NCBI GenBank assembly: GCA_013398955.1
Contig: VWPU01017639.1
Coordinates: forward strand, 124,001-188,000
From: Callaeas wilsoni
Taxonomy: Eukaryota; Chordata; Aves; Passeriformes; Callaeidae
Direction: 5' to 3'
DNA length: 64,000 nucleotides
A program made the translations under genes and the position numbers. Positions within the stretch are counted from its first letter, which is position 1. Every line of letters begins with the position of its first letter. Positions 39,017 to 51,022 of the stretch are shown here, piece by piece. The notes under the pieces are model-generated. The model was not told where the DNA came from and made no database searches. It saw nothing but the letters and a program-made list of their open reading frames with translations.

Positions 39017-41459
39017 GGTGGATGTGACAACCCTTAAGTATCTATTCTACTTTATTTATGTGGTGTCTTTTCACAATTATGGATATGTATATTGCATACT
39101 GTAATGAAGCTGGATGATTTTCACCTCTGGAATAAGTCACATTTGGGTCTTTTTTATTACCTTAATCAGCAAAAATACATATACTATTTTAACCTGCCCC
39201 TGTGATCATCTAGGGATTAATCTGACATCACATAACTAATTTTATGCAATTTCACATTACGATTCCTGAAACTTACCATGATAAATTAGAAGCTTTTTTC
39301 CTGTTTGCATCTCTAAATTGATAAGCCCTTTCATCTTATGTACAGTTGTTCATACAAGCTGAGATCTGTGTGAAGGTCTGACTTCCTTCTCTGAGCGGCG
39401 TCATTGACGCGTGGCTTCGGTGGTGTCTGAACCGGATGCCACTTATGTCACCATCTCTAAGGCAAGCCAGCACTGTCAGGCTTTCACAGTTGGTCTGCTG
39501 TCATTTGTTGATGCTGAGGATGTTTAAATCTGTGCAGAAACCTCCTGAAGGACTACGCAAAGCCTTTAGTATCTGGCAACTAGTTCTGGAGTACTCAAGG
39601 CCTACAGTAAACAGAAGAACATTATTCTAAACATTTGCAGGGATATGTTACAAATTTAACAGGTGTTTGAGAAGCTGATTTGGTACACCTGTGAGTTAAT
39701 CAGAGCATTTGCTTTTAAATTGTCTGAATTTTGCGGCAAAAACACGATGGAAAGCTCTCAAGACATAAAGAGAAACTATCAGCTGTTTGAATCTCAAAGG
39801 TCTCCATTGTTTGTACCAAGTAGGGGAAGTTTTTAATAATGGCTGATAACACCACAAAGTGCACTCATCTGCCTTTTTAATTCAAAACACTGTTTGAAAA
39901 AATATTTCTCTTTGTTATTTTTTCTATTTTTATGTTATAATCTGCTTTGCTTGCAAGGAGGAGACAAGTTTACAGCCTTGTAACCAGACATTTCCAACAC
40001 CACTCATTTGCAACTCTACAACTCAGTTTTCTTAATTTCAAATTTCAGGCCACTTAGTATGACCATATAGCCTCAGAATATGAGGAAGATTTTAAGAATG
40101 CATGAAAATTCCTGTTTTCAGTCAAAAGGAGAGCTCTTTGAATTAATCCTGATTAATCACAAAATTCTTCCCAGTTTTGAGGAGGCCTAATTCTATTCCC
40201 CATGCTCAGATTTCCACGGTACAAAAATTAATTCTAGAGCTTCCTTATTTTGTCTGCAGAATGTACTGTAATAAGGTATAGCCTTCTTTGTTGAGTCTTA
40301 GATATGTTTGGTTAGGCAGGAGTATTTTGAGTGAGGAAATGCTTCATTCATCTTCACAGATAAAAGTGGCATGGAAATGTAAAACACTGTCAAGGAGAAG
40401 AAGAGCACACCTTGGTGCAGAGAACCATTGTACATTACAGTTGAATTGCATTCACTAAGTTCTTCTCAACTGCCAGATATTTTCCAGGAAAAAAATCCTG
40501 GTGTTTATATAATGTAGTTTTCACCTTGTCTCATGACAATATAAGAGAGAGAGATCCAACCATTGAATGCTGTCCAGGAATTCGTGGCAAAACTATGTTG
40601 GAGATATTTACTTTTTTTCCTCATCACTCTTAGATATTTCTATAGCTTTCAGTGCGTGTAGTTTGAGAAGAAGTGTTGAGCTTGCCTCTGCAAGTGATGA
40701 TTATTGGATATTATGCTGTGGCTCTGAATCTGTCTGAAATATCTGTGCTACTAGAAGAGTTTGTGGATAATATATCTATTCTTTGTACTTAATCTTTAAA
40801 ATTTTGTCTGGGCTTCTATTTTCATACCCCTTTTGTAGCATGTAAACATGATGGTTTAGAAGTAAAGAAATCAAAGGAAGTCTCCTATTCCATATACAGA
40901 AAATCTTTCTGAATCTTGACTTGAGGTTGCTTAAAATTTTTTTTTTCCCAATCCTCCTTACTCACTGGGAATCTCTGGAATATGTAACTCTGAAATAGTT
41001 AAAGGAGAAATATCTCTCAGAAAGAGACACAACAGCTTATTTTCCACCCTTGTGTGACATGAATAATTCTTGTTACTAAGGGATCCAAGCAAATTTCAGT
41101 GGCTTTCACCTGTTGTAATGAACTGCAGTCAAAGCTGCTTTTCTGGACTGAGCCATAAATACATAATGTAATGTTGTGGTAGCCTACAGGCAGATGGTCA
41201 GACTCACCTCAAAGCACTGGCAGCCTACTTGCTGGAAAGCAAATAGGAGTCTCTTTAGACAAAGATGTGTGTTTGCTTCTGTATGAAGTAATATTAGTTA
41301 TTGTCTTGTGTGGATGCAGCACAGAGTGAAAGTGCGGTGAACAGATCAGTGAAAGTATGTTAGCAAAGGTTTGTAAGGTGCTTCTGAAGGCAGGAGTCTT
41401 CAAGTTCAATGACTTTGACATGAAAAGGGAACTGTTTTAACACAACTCCAGATGTCCTG
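39017..41459 (+). other. Long intron, continued
   Basis: AT-rich intron. A CpG-rich spot at 39390-39435 contains a 13-nt inverted repeat with two TGACG-type half-sites (39398-39410). No gene or transposon recognised otherwise. Confidence 0.7.
39398..39410. promoter_or_regulatory. CRE/AP-1-like inverted repeat
   Basis: GCGTCATTGACGC is a perfect inverted repeat of GCGTCA around a central T, immediately followed by another CpG (acgcgtgg). TGACG is the CREB/ATF half-site; spacing here is one base longer than a standard CRE core. Binding is inferred. Confidence 0.4.
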
Positions 41460-41583
41460 CCAGATATGAGTAATGGAATTTGAGGTACAAGCACCTTGTC
41501 CACAGCAGCGTGTGACAGATTCCAGATATGAGTAATGGAATTTGAGGTACAAGCACCTTGTCCACAGCAGCGTGTGACAGATT
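41460..41583. repeat. Perfect tandem duplication, 2 x 62 bp
   Basis: Copies at 41460-41521 and 41522-41583 are identical over all 62 bases (each from ccagatatgag to gtgtgacagatt). The unit is not a known satellite. Confidence 0.97.
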
Positions 41584-44500
41584 TGAATTTCTGACTCCTT
41601 TACTGATGGAACAATCTGAATCCCCAAGCAGCTGCCCTGAAGGACCTTCTCCCTCCATATTTCATGGAGTGTTTGTGCTGGTCAGGTGTCATAAATGAGA
41701 TGCACAGCAGAACTGGCATAACATATGTGAAACTATTAAAATTAAAAGAAGCATATTGACTAAACTGTTTCCATTCCATTACAGTTACAAGAGCTGCAGT
41801 TTACTTTACAGGTACAATAGAATTAGAAAGTGTTTGCTCAACTTAGAAAAAATTTAAATGGCTCTAACATCCAATGTTAATTTAACAAAATAACAAAGCC
41901 TAATGTTCATACATAAAGGGCTGTGTTAGAGTAGTGGAAAGGCTGCTGTTTCTTCTATGTTTTAATCCTGTATGCTTAGTAATTTACTTGAATTAGTTAA
42001 TATCTCTTGGACCTTCCCACTTCTGTTCTGTCTTCAGGTGCATGCATATTCTGATTACATTTGAGCTCCAAATAACTAAGAGGATGGAAATGGAAACTAA
42101 GTTTTGAAAATCAGGACCTTGCTTCTAGTGCCCCTTGCTTTAAATAAAAAAGGCTATTCCTGTCCTAGATATTTACACTTAATATCTATCTATTTTATCT
42201 CTAATGAATTATTCATACATGTATATGTGAATACTGTGTGTAAAACCTTTCATTAGAGAAAGAGGGCTTCTGAGTTCTGGAGCATATACCGATATCTCCT
42301 CCTCAGGTGTTTCTTTGAAATGCCAGAACATCTTTCTACTGAAATCTTAATCCAAAGTTTCTATAGTGAAATGAGTTTTTATGCAGTTTCCAGTCACCAT
42401 CAGAGAGAGCTTTTTCATGATCCCTGTTTCTTCTGCTAGCAGCAGTATTTCATGTTTCATATATAATTTTTTTTCTTTTCTGGCTGATTTCTATTAAAAT
42501 CTGTTTATTGTTTCAGAAATTCATTTTGAAGTGGCATATTGCATTCCTACATCTCTAAGCCCTCTGCCCTTCTTCATAGTCTGGGCTTTAAAGTGGTGAG
42601 GAGGAAGAAATAGGGAGGGATTTTTGTTTCTGGGGATGTCAGGCCTCAGGAGTATCCCAGCTGCACGGTCATGGGCGAGTCATGTTTGGCTTGTGCTGCT
42701 GCCTTGTAATAAACAGTCAGAAGCAGCATTGAGAGGGCATGGAGAGACCAAACTACTCAGTTTCCATTCCTTAGTGTTTTACCATGCAGTTGTTGATACC
42801 AGGGAAGGGCTTTTTCCACTTCAGTTTGAGTATTTCCTGCTGGTTCCTTGCTTGTCCAGTCACCAAGGTACTCCCTACAGCTTCCTATTGCCACCTCCTC
42901 CCTCTCCCCATCCTTCCCAGCCCTGACCTTCCCAATTCTAGCTCTTTAATACCCTTTCTCTGTATTCAGATGCTCCTTTGCATATTAATTCATATTCTGG
43001 CACCATCCCAATTTTCCTTAGCTCTGTGTTTCATCTTTAGGATTTGATTCAGCAGCAATATGGGCCTTGCACCTTTGTGGTCATGAAAAGTTTATTCAGT
43101 AACTCACCCAATGTTGTGCAGTAGTGTTCAAAGTCTGTTCCCTCTGCTCCATGGCCCTCTTCATTTCCATGTGTTGTTTCAAATGCAGGATACAGATTTA
43201 GTATTTTCTTATATTTTTAAATACATAAAGTGCTTACCATAAAGTAAGGAAATTGTGAATTTTCATTAATTTTCAGAGTACTCTCCTCTAAATGCTACCA
43301 AAAAAACCCCTTTCCAACTACTTTTTTTGAAGAGATGAGGAAAAACTTACTTTATAGAGTTATAAGACCATTTCTGTTAAAAGATTATCTTTTGGGTACT
43401 CAGCACCTTTCAACTGGATTTCCAGTAAAAAGAGGGCTTATCTTTCACCTCAATAGGTTTGGGATTATATCATTAATGCAGCAAATAAGGAATGTCAGAT
43501 CTGTTCAGTAGTACAGATTTGCTAAGTTACAGTAGGAAAAAATAGTGATCCAAATTTGACCATTTTGTCCTCTGTTTTGGAAGAAGTCACAGGTTATTTT
43601 ACATGTGCAGGAATTCGTTATTGTACCACACATCATGGGACAACTTAACTTCAGTCTTGTTAGGAACTTGCATCCGGTTGGAGTTTGCTTAAGACTGATT
43701 TTTGGATGAGCAAACATTGCAATAACCTTACAAAGATGCTTTATTATATGTAATAGAAACATAGTTTTGTGAATTTTTATTCCATGCTAGAATGAGGAAA
43801 ACATTTTCTTTCAGTTATAGGAAACTTGATTTTTAAGTACTACCCATGTGTATGTCAGACAAATAATCATACAAGCTAAAATCTGTATATGTTTTCATAA
43901 ATACCTTGAATTTGTCATAGAATGCTGTGAATAATATTACTATCTGAATTATAAGCTGAACTCAGAAGATAACATTAAAGCATTATTTTACAGGCCCTCT
44001 ATTGGACCACCTCTGCTGTGTAGACTGTTGTATAGGAAATAACCTCTAACTGAATCAGAGAAAACAGCATTTCAGCATGATTTTTTTTGGTGCTGATCCT
44101 CTTTCTTCAATGTATTTATTCATATAAGATGGTGTTTTTGATGAAGGTATTCATTGTAGCTTATTCCTAAGTCTGTAGCAAAGCTTTTGAAGACTTTTTG
44201 TCCTAATAAGAATGTGAGGATTTCAAGTCAAGGTGTATGGTCCTTTTTTGGTCTGAACTTCCACTACCTGCTTCTTTCCATTTTGAAATTATTTAGCCTC
44301 AAGGAGCTTTCCCTTCTGTGATAACATTTCAGAGTTTGTTGTCTGATTCTGAGCAGGTAAGGCAAATAAATAGAAAGAAGGATAAAAATAAAAAGGTAAA
44401 TGAGCTATCTGTTGTTTCTAGTAGTGTGAGTAAATGCTCCAAACTACCTTGGTTTGAGAAGGAGATAGTGGAAAAAGCCACCAGTTTGTCTGTTCTCCAT

Positions 44501-46590
44501 ATATATATTTATATTATTTTCCTTATCTGCACAACACTGTCAGCCACCATGCTTAGGTGTCTCCAAGAGATGTTAGAATTTCATCTATCATGAGTTGTCC
44601 AGAAAACCCATTTCAACAGGTGGACAAAAAATTCCAAGTCAAGCCTATAGCAGGTAAATGTTCAACTTGTGTTGGCCTGAGAAGATCTCTTGATCAGGTC
44701 GCAAATTCTCCCTGAGGAAAATGAGTTGTAGAAAACTTGTCCAAGAAGTTTCGGATAGTTGGGGACTGCTGGTTAATGGGTAGAACTCAAATTCTGGTAT
44801 ATTGTCCCTAAACACTGTTCCCATTTACTTATGATTTATTCTCTCGCTCCCATCCTCTATACCACTAGCACTCCTTTTGAACTTTCACCAAGTTAAAGGA
44901 GTTGATTCCAAGCGATTCTGACTTGGCAATGGCAGTCAGTCAGTTGCAACTTTTGAAAGAGCACAGCTGAATGGAATTACAAGTCCACCTTTTGACCTTC
45001 AAATACATTAATACGCTGCTAATTTAATGACTTCATTTGGTGAGTTCATTCTCCACAGAACATCAGCTGTATATTTCATTAAAAAACAGACTTTGGTGAA
45101 TTGTTAGTTCTGGTATTCAAGTAAACAACCTGATTTTCAATAGTTTTTAACAGATTTTTCACTACATGGGCATGGCTGAATTTGTACAGCGTGAGGTCTT
45201 GCTTGGCAAAGACTTTATATTACAACTTACATCAAGAAGAAAAGTTGATGAACTTAGACTTGACAAAGCTACCTGTATTTTGGGGATTTTTTTTATATTT
45301 CTTGTTTGAAACTTTCTACCTCTGCTTCCTGACAGACTAACATTGTTTTCCTCCAAATGCACTAAAGAATGAAGTTTAACATTAAAAAATGTATCTGTAC
45401 TGAACATGCTTTTCTAGGTAAAGCCAATATCAATAGGGTTTTCATGGTAGAACATCTTTAAAGCACAGTATTTTGTCCTTTTACATCTTAGGACTGAAGA
45501 GTTAAAGTTACATAAATACCTCTTTGGGGTTTTGGGGTTTTTTGTGGAAACACAGGCGCAGGGAGGGGAAGCCCAAAGTACTGTCCTGAACCAGGACATA
45601 TAAGCACAGAATTGAAAAACATTGTTCTATCCCAGTATGGAATGATGGAAGAGCACCTTATTCTAGGTATTTCTTCATACAATTTGAGTGACACCATACT
45701 ACTTTATGATAATGATTTTATTACACTGCTTATGGAGTCTGTTTTCTCCTGTAATTGCTGACATTTATGATCCAAAAAATTATCCAAGTGTTGCATGAGC
45801 AAGCAGTCAGGTTTGAGAAGTGCTGAACGTTATGGAACATTGTTACAGTTGAAATGTCATCTTGTGTAATGTGTGTCAGATGAGGACATAACTTCTAATT
45901 TGAGTACTGCTGACCACCCAGGTCTCTATTTTTAAATCAAAACTTAGAAAGACTCAGGAGTTCCATGTTGGAAGCTGTTTGCTGGCTGGCTTGATTTCAT
46001 CCTGTCAGTGTGAGTGGAACTGCTGATCTGCAGTAGCACTCATCTCTCTGAACGAGCAGTGTGAACTAGCACTATGATTTTCTTTGAGCTGTTACAGTCT
46101 TGTTTTGAGAAACTACTGCAGCTTATTGGCTACTAGGTGTTGTGAGGAAGTGTAGACCAACAAAATTGTAGTTCATGGCTTTGAAAATACAAATTCACTA
46201 TTTTACATCAGTCTGTCACAGGCCACTTATGCACATCTGTACATTCTTGTTTCTCTGGATCTTTTCTTGGCTCAAGAGAACCTTTTTGTTTTCTTCTGTG
46301 ATTTTGTGTCCCTTCCATATTTTGCAAACTTTTTCCTTGCTCCTAATTCCAAGTGTCAGATGTCTGTCACGTCGTAGTTATTTTTCTGCCATTTTCTCTT
46401 TACCGCATCATATTTCACTACGTCCAAAAATGTAAATGTAAATTTTGATATGTAATTTTATACTCTTGGCCTAATCCTAACAAATGTAATAAATTACCAT
46501 GGTTATAAACATGCCCAGTTACTGGCAGAGCATAAATATTTACATATTAAATTGCAAGAGAGTGTGTGTGCACATGTGCGTGCTGGAGAA
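41584..46590 (+). other. Long intron, featureless part
   Basis: No exon, RNA gene, transposon or dense motif cluster recognised. Open frames are all at most about 100 codons with no domain. 45526-45543 is a T/G simple tract (ggggttttggggtttttt). Confidence 0.7.
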
Positions 46591-46874
46591 GAATCAGAAT
46601 CATAGAAAATGCTGAGTTAGAAGGAATCCATGAGAACCATCAAGTTCATCGAGTTCAACTCCTGGGCCTGCACAGGACAAGCCCAAGAGTCACACCGTGT
46701 CCCTGAGAGGTTGTCAATGCTTCTTGAACTCTGCCAGACTGGTGCTGTGACCACTTCCCTGGGGAGCCCATTCCAGTGTCCAACCACCCTCTGGGTGAAG
46801 AAGCATTTTCTAATGTCCAACCTAAACCTCTCCTGACACAGCTTCAGGCCATTCTATCACCGGTCACCAGACAA
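46591..46874 (-). mobile_element. CR1 retroposon, avian CR1-E-like, 5'-truncated
   Basis: The reverse-oriented 3' end begins gaatcagaatcatag, the complement of the CR1 terminal octamers. It is followed by the recognisable stretches 'ttcaactcctgggcctgcac', 'agagtcacaccgtgtccctgagag' and 'ctgtgaccacttccctgggg', then 'ccaaccaccctctgggtgaag' and 'acctctcctgacacagcttc'. This combination is typical of CR1 copies in birds, particularly Neoaves. About 285 bp, truncated near the 'ggtcaccag' segment. Open frames inside it on both strands (66-68 codons) are not genes. Confidence 0.92.
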
Positions 46875-49266
46875 CCTCTCTCTGTCTTGCTTAGTACATT
46901 TCCAAAAAGGTTTGCAAGATAAGAATTTGTTTCCATGAGGGAAGTTGAGCTCTGTCTAATTATCTCCAAACTGAGGGGTCAGGAGCAGGTAATTGTTGTG
47001 GTTTGTATTGTTGTGAAATAAATTCCTCAATTTACATTGCATATCTTGCAAAGGTAAACATGGTGCAAATGTAATCTCTTGTATCTGCTTGGCTAGTCTG
47101 TACAATAATGAATTTTTCCATATTTTATGGAGTCTATGACTCTATAAAGCTTTTTAGGTGTTTGGGATTCGGCTCCTGATTAGCTCTTGCAGGATCTAGA
47201 GAGTCAACATGCAAAACAGTTGGATAGAGAGGATTGTTCAGTTTTTGATTTTTTGTTATTCACAGAGATGCAATAATTCTGTGTTTTCGTTACAGATATC
47301 TTGAAAGTATTCATCTGATTTTTATAACTGAGTGTTGTAAGATTTCTATGTGCTGAATATTTTGGCACTTGCCTACTGTAATAATTGGCTGGAATGCCAT
47401 CTTGAGAAATTTTCTGACAATTATTATATTTGCTTTACTCCGTATGTAAGTGATTTTTCTGTTTTAGTGCCCTGTTTTTTGGTAGTGAAATATGAAGTAT
47501 AGAAGCGTTAAGAAGGGAACATAGAGACCACATGAATTTTTTTTTCGTTCTTTCTTTTTTTTTTTTAATTAACTGCTTTCAATTTTATGGGGAGCATGTA
47601 TTTTAAATCCAGTCTAGAAACAATGATATTTTCTCAAATGAGTTTAAAATGGCCAGTCAGAATATCACTCAAATGTTAATGACTCAAGTGGAGGGGTTTT
47701 TATTGCATATCCATAAAATGTTCTACACAACAAGAATTCTAGCATAAGCTTTATAAATATGTCATGAACTAGATTAAGTATTTACCCTATTTATAACAGA
47801 ATAAATGTTAATTTTAACATTTTAAGATTAATCTTTGGAGAAAACATTTACAAATGCTTTTTAAAACCTGGCCCACGGAAATGGAAATGACACTAAATTT
47901 GTGGAATAAATTAATCATTTGTAAATGTAAAATATGCTTGGATAAACTTTGGTATTTTCCGTATGTTGATGACATTTTTTAGTTCTTTTATTCAGCTGTT
48001 AAAAAAACAAAATAATGTTTGTAATCTCCTTTTTCCAAGAAAGTTTCTTCAAATCCAAAATTAAAATAAATTAAGTCACAAACCAAATAAGAATATGCCA
48101 TAACCTGTGTAGCTCTTAAAGAGATACATGGAGGGATGACATGTCCTCCTGACCACCCAGAGGGACAAAATTGAGTTTGAAAGGTTTTCTTTTCTTTTGG
48201 TGGAAATTGCCATGTTTAGCAGCTATGCAAAAACGGAGAGTGAATGTTTAATTAAGAAAGTAATTTTAACTAGAGGTTCAAAATAAAATTGTCTGCAGTT
48301 TTTTACTTCTAAATTAAATCAATTTTGTATTTCTATATGGTTTTAAAGAACAATGCTTACTATTTTACTCCGTTTTCCTGTTAGATACATGGATAGTTAT
48401 TTGCATAATTGTATTTCTTAAAACACTTAAAAAGCTTAGACCATTTGTAAAGGAACCGTTTACTCATCTATAATGCTCTGCATAGCACACTTGCACCATT
48501 AGTGTACATTTTGTCTGGGAACTACTATGTTTTGGTAACAAATGAGTGTTTTAAATATTTGCCTTGTCAATTTATGAAATTTGAAGCAAATTTTTGATAC
48601 AGGAAAGTAAAATATTGAATGAACAATGGAAATAGCTTTCTATGGTCTCCTGTTGTATTGACTCTTTGCTTGCTCAAGCACTCAAAGAGATGTCCTGGTG
48701 CCAAAAGCCAGATGACCCATATTTCACTCATCTCTACTACACAGGTCAGGAGTAGGCGTATTAACAACTTTAGTTCTGTGCAATTTGTGGACTATCAGTT
48801 TTTCTGTTACAGTTTATTCATGCATAAAATAACATTTTCTGCTTTGCATAATGATAGAACGTTCCTGAATTGTAAAGTTCTGCAAATGTGATGAATATTA
48901 TTAAAGTTCTGTAGTATCATTTTTAGCCAATTTAAATGCTTGCCACACTGTGCCTCATTTGTGCTGTAAGTTTAATAGTATCTCTTCACACAAATACAAT
49001 TCCTTACAAAGCTAATATGTAACTTCCATATTTTGAGATGTTATGCTATTGACCATTTGTTGCAGTGGAGATACAAAAATCGCTGTATGAGCTTGGCATT
49101 TCTCAAATTTATTACCTTCCCTGTCATTTTCCAGAAGTGTGCTACAGCTTCATTGATATTTGTCAGAGTAATTTATCAGCAGACTAATTGCTCACTTCTA
49201 ATTTTTCTTTAGACATGTTAATGCTTAGGTAACAAACTACAGAACAAAATGTCGTGTGATTTTACA

Positions 49267-49330
49267 AGGGCCCAGTCCAGAGTTCATTGAAGGCAGTAGG
49301 AAAGTTTCGCCTGATTTTCCCTGAGATCAC
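49267..49330 (+). repeat. Possible ancient sauropsid dispersed-repeat relic
   Basis: gggcccagtcc followed by ttcattgaaggcagtaggaa and gtttcgcctgattttccc resembles the 'cattgaagtcaatgggagttttgcc' core of an interspersed repeat common in turtles and crocodilians. Family name not certain; match made by eye and diverged. Confidence 0.35.
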
Positions 49331-50968
49331 GTTGGAAAGAATGGGGAATAAGCAAAATCAAAGCCACAACTGTTATTCAGCTTTTATATTTTAATGAATT
49401 TTATTTAAGTTTGGTAAAATATGTGGATGTCCCTTGCTATTGAGTAGTTTCTAAAATGGTTTCGTTTTTGCTGTGGGGAAATAGCACTATGAATGACCAA
49501 TCTGTACCTGCATGATGTTAAGTTCAGAGCTGAAGATACAGTTCATGAAGACATTCTAGGTTAGAGGTTTTTAGTGTTTGAGAGCTGAAAATGGTCTAGG
49601 TAGACTATGTTTTTAAGTTTTAATGTTTTGGGGAGTTTGTATCCTTTCAAATACAGTGCTTTCTTCTCTCCAAAGATGAAATTTTCCCATTTTGCCTATA
49701 TAATATTTATATATGGACAGGAAATAGAAGTCAGAATCCAGATATGTTGACCCCTGAGATATAATATTGACCTCAGTGAGTATTAACTTCGCAGATCAAT
49801 AAATGCTGTTATTGATCTCAAAGAAAAATCAATAGCAGCTTGTTAATTTGCAAACTATGACTGCAAGAAAATGGTACACATTTTGTTCTTCATTATCACC
49901 TATTTATATCTATATTTTAATGCTTTCAGTATTGCCACCTAGAGATCATCATGTCAAAACATTTCAATCCCAGCTGTTAGAAGGTTGGGGATACAGACAT
50001 TATACATTATGGAATAATTGAGGAGCAGTGCAGGTTGTTTCCCATATGCCATGAAAATAATACACTGAACGGTTGTATTTCACTTGTGTTGTTTTTCTTT
50101 TTTGGGGTAGTCCAGTTCATTTCATTTCATTTCCTCTGGTGTGCTTCATCAAAACATTGCATAAAAGTACTATGTTTTACCTGCCAGAAAAGATTTCTGC
50201 ATGAATAATAAGGGGGATGAAAACCTGACTACTGGAAACAAGGAGACTGAAAGTGATCTCTACAAAAAATCATAATTAATATACAGCAGATTTTTCCTAT
50301 TTACATAAGGATGACAGATTTCTAGGCAATAATATGTTCTGAAATGCTACTGTATGACTGTATAACAAAGAAGAAAGTTTTAAATGACACAGTATTGGTG
50401 GAGAGGTGTTGTTTTGTATCATAGCAGGTTTTGTATATGAACACTGAAATGTCAGGTTTTACAGAGTTTGAAATGCCTAAAAAATGTCAACAGTTCTTCT
50501 GCATATATACCACTTTGATATTTAAACTTAAAAATCTCATCAATGATTTAGTATTACTTTGGCCTTGTTATGAGTGACTGCCAAAAAATGCAGAGGCTGA
50601 TTTGGTCTGGAGAGTAGTGTCTTCATTCACAGAAGACAAAGCACAAGTCTTTCAGCCTTTTACAGTCATTAATTCTGTCTGATACATCTGCAGTGATCTT
50701 GGCAAACTGATGACTCTGTTTGGAAAACTTTTCCGTCATTAAATGACAGTGTGAGAGGTATTTAAATGCAAAAATAAGGCCATACTTGCATTTTTACAAC
50801 TGAAGTTGCTGCAATTTTTTTGCCAGTTTTGATGGCTATGTGGTTTTGTTCTTTAATACCATGGGCTCCCAGAACTTCATTCGTGCATCCATGTAATCCT
50901 CTTGGGAGACAGAAACAGTGATATTATACTCATTCTGTAGATAGACCAAAGCATTGTGATGTTAAATT

Positions 50969-51022
50969 AAAAAAAAAAAAAAAAAGAAGACAAAAAAAGA
51001 AAAAGAAGGAGAAAGCAGCACC
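50969..51022. repeat. A17 plus polypurine tract
   Basis: Seventeen A followed by a mixed A/G stretch with one C interruption. Possibly an old retroposon tail, but no element body is recognised upstream. Confidence 0.85.

Noticed and set aside
46617..46836. Open frames on both strands of about 67 codons
   Set aside because: Both lie inside the CR1 retroposon 3' region, which is non-coding.
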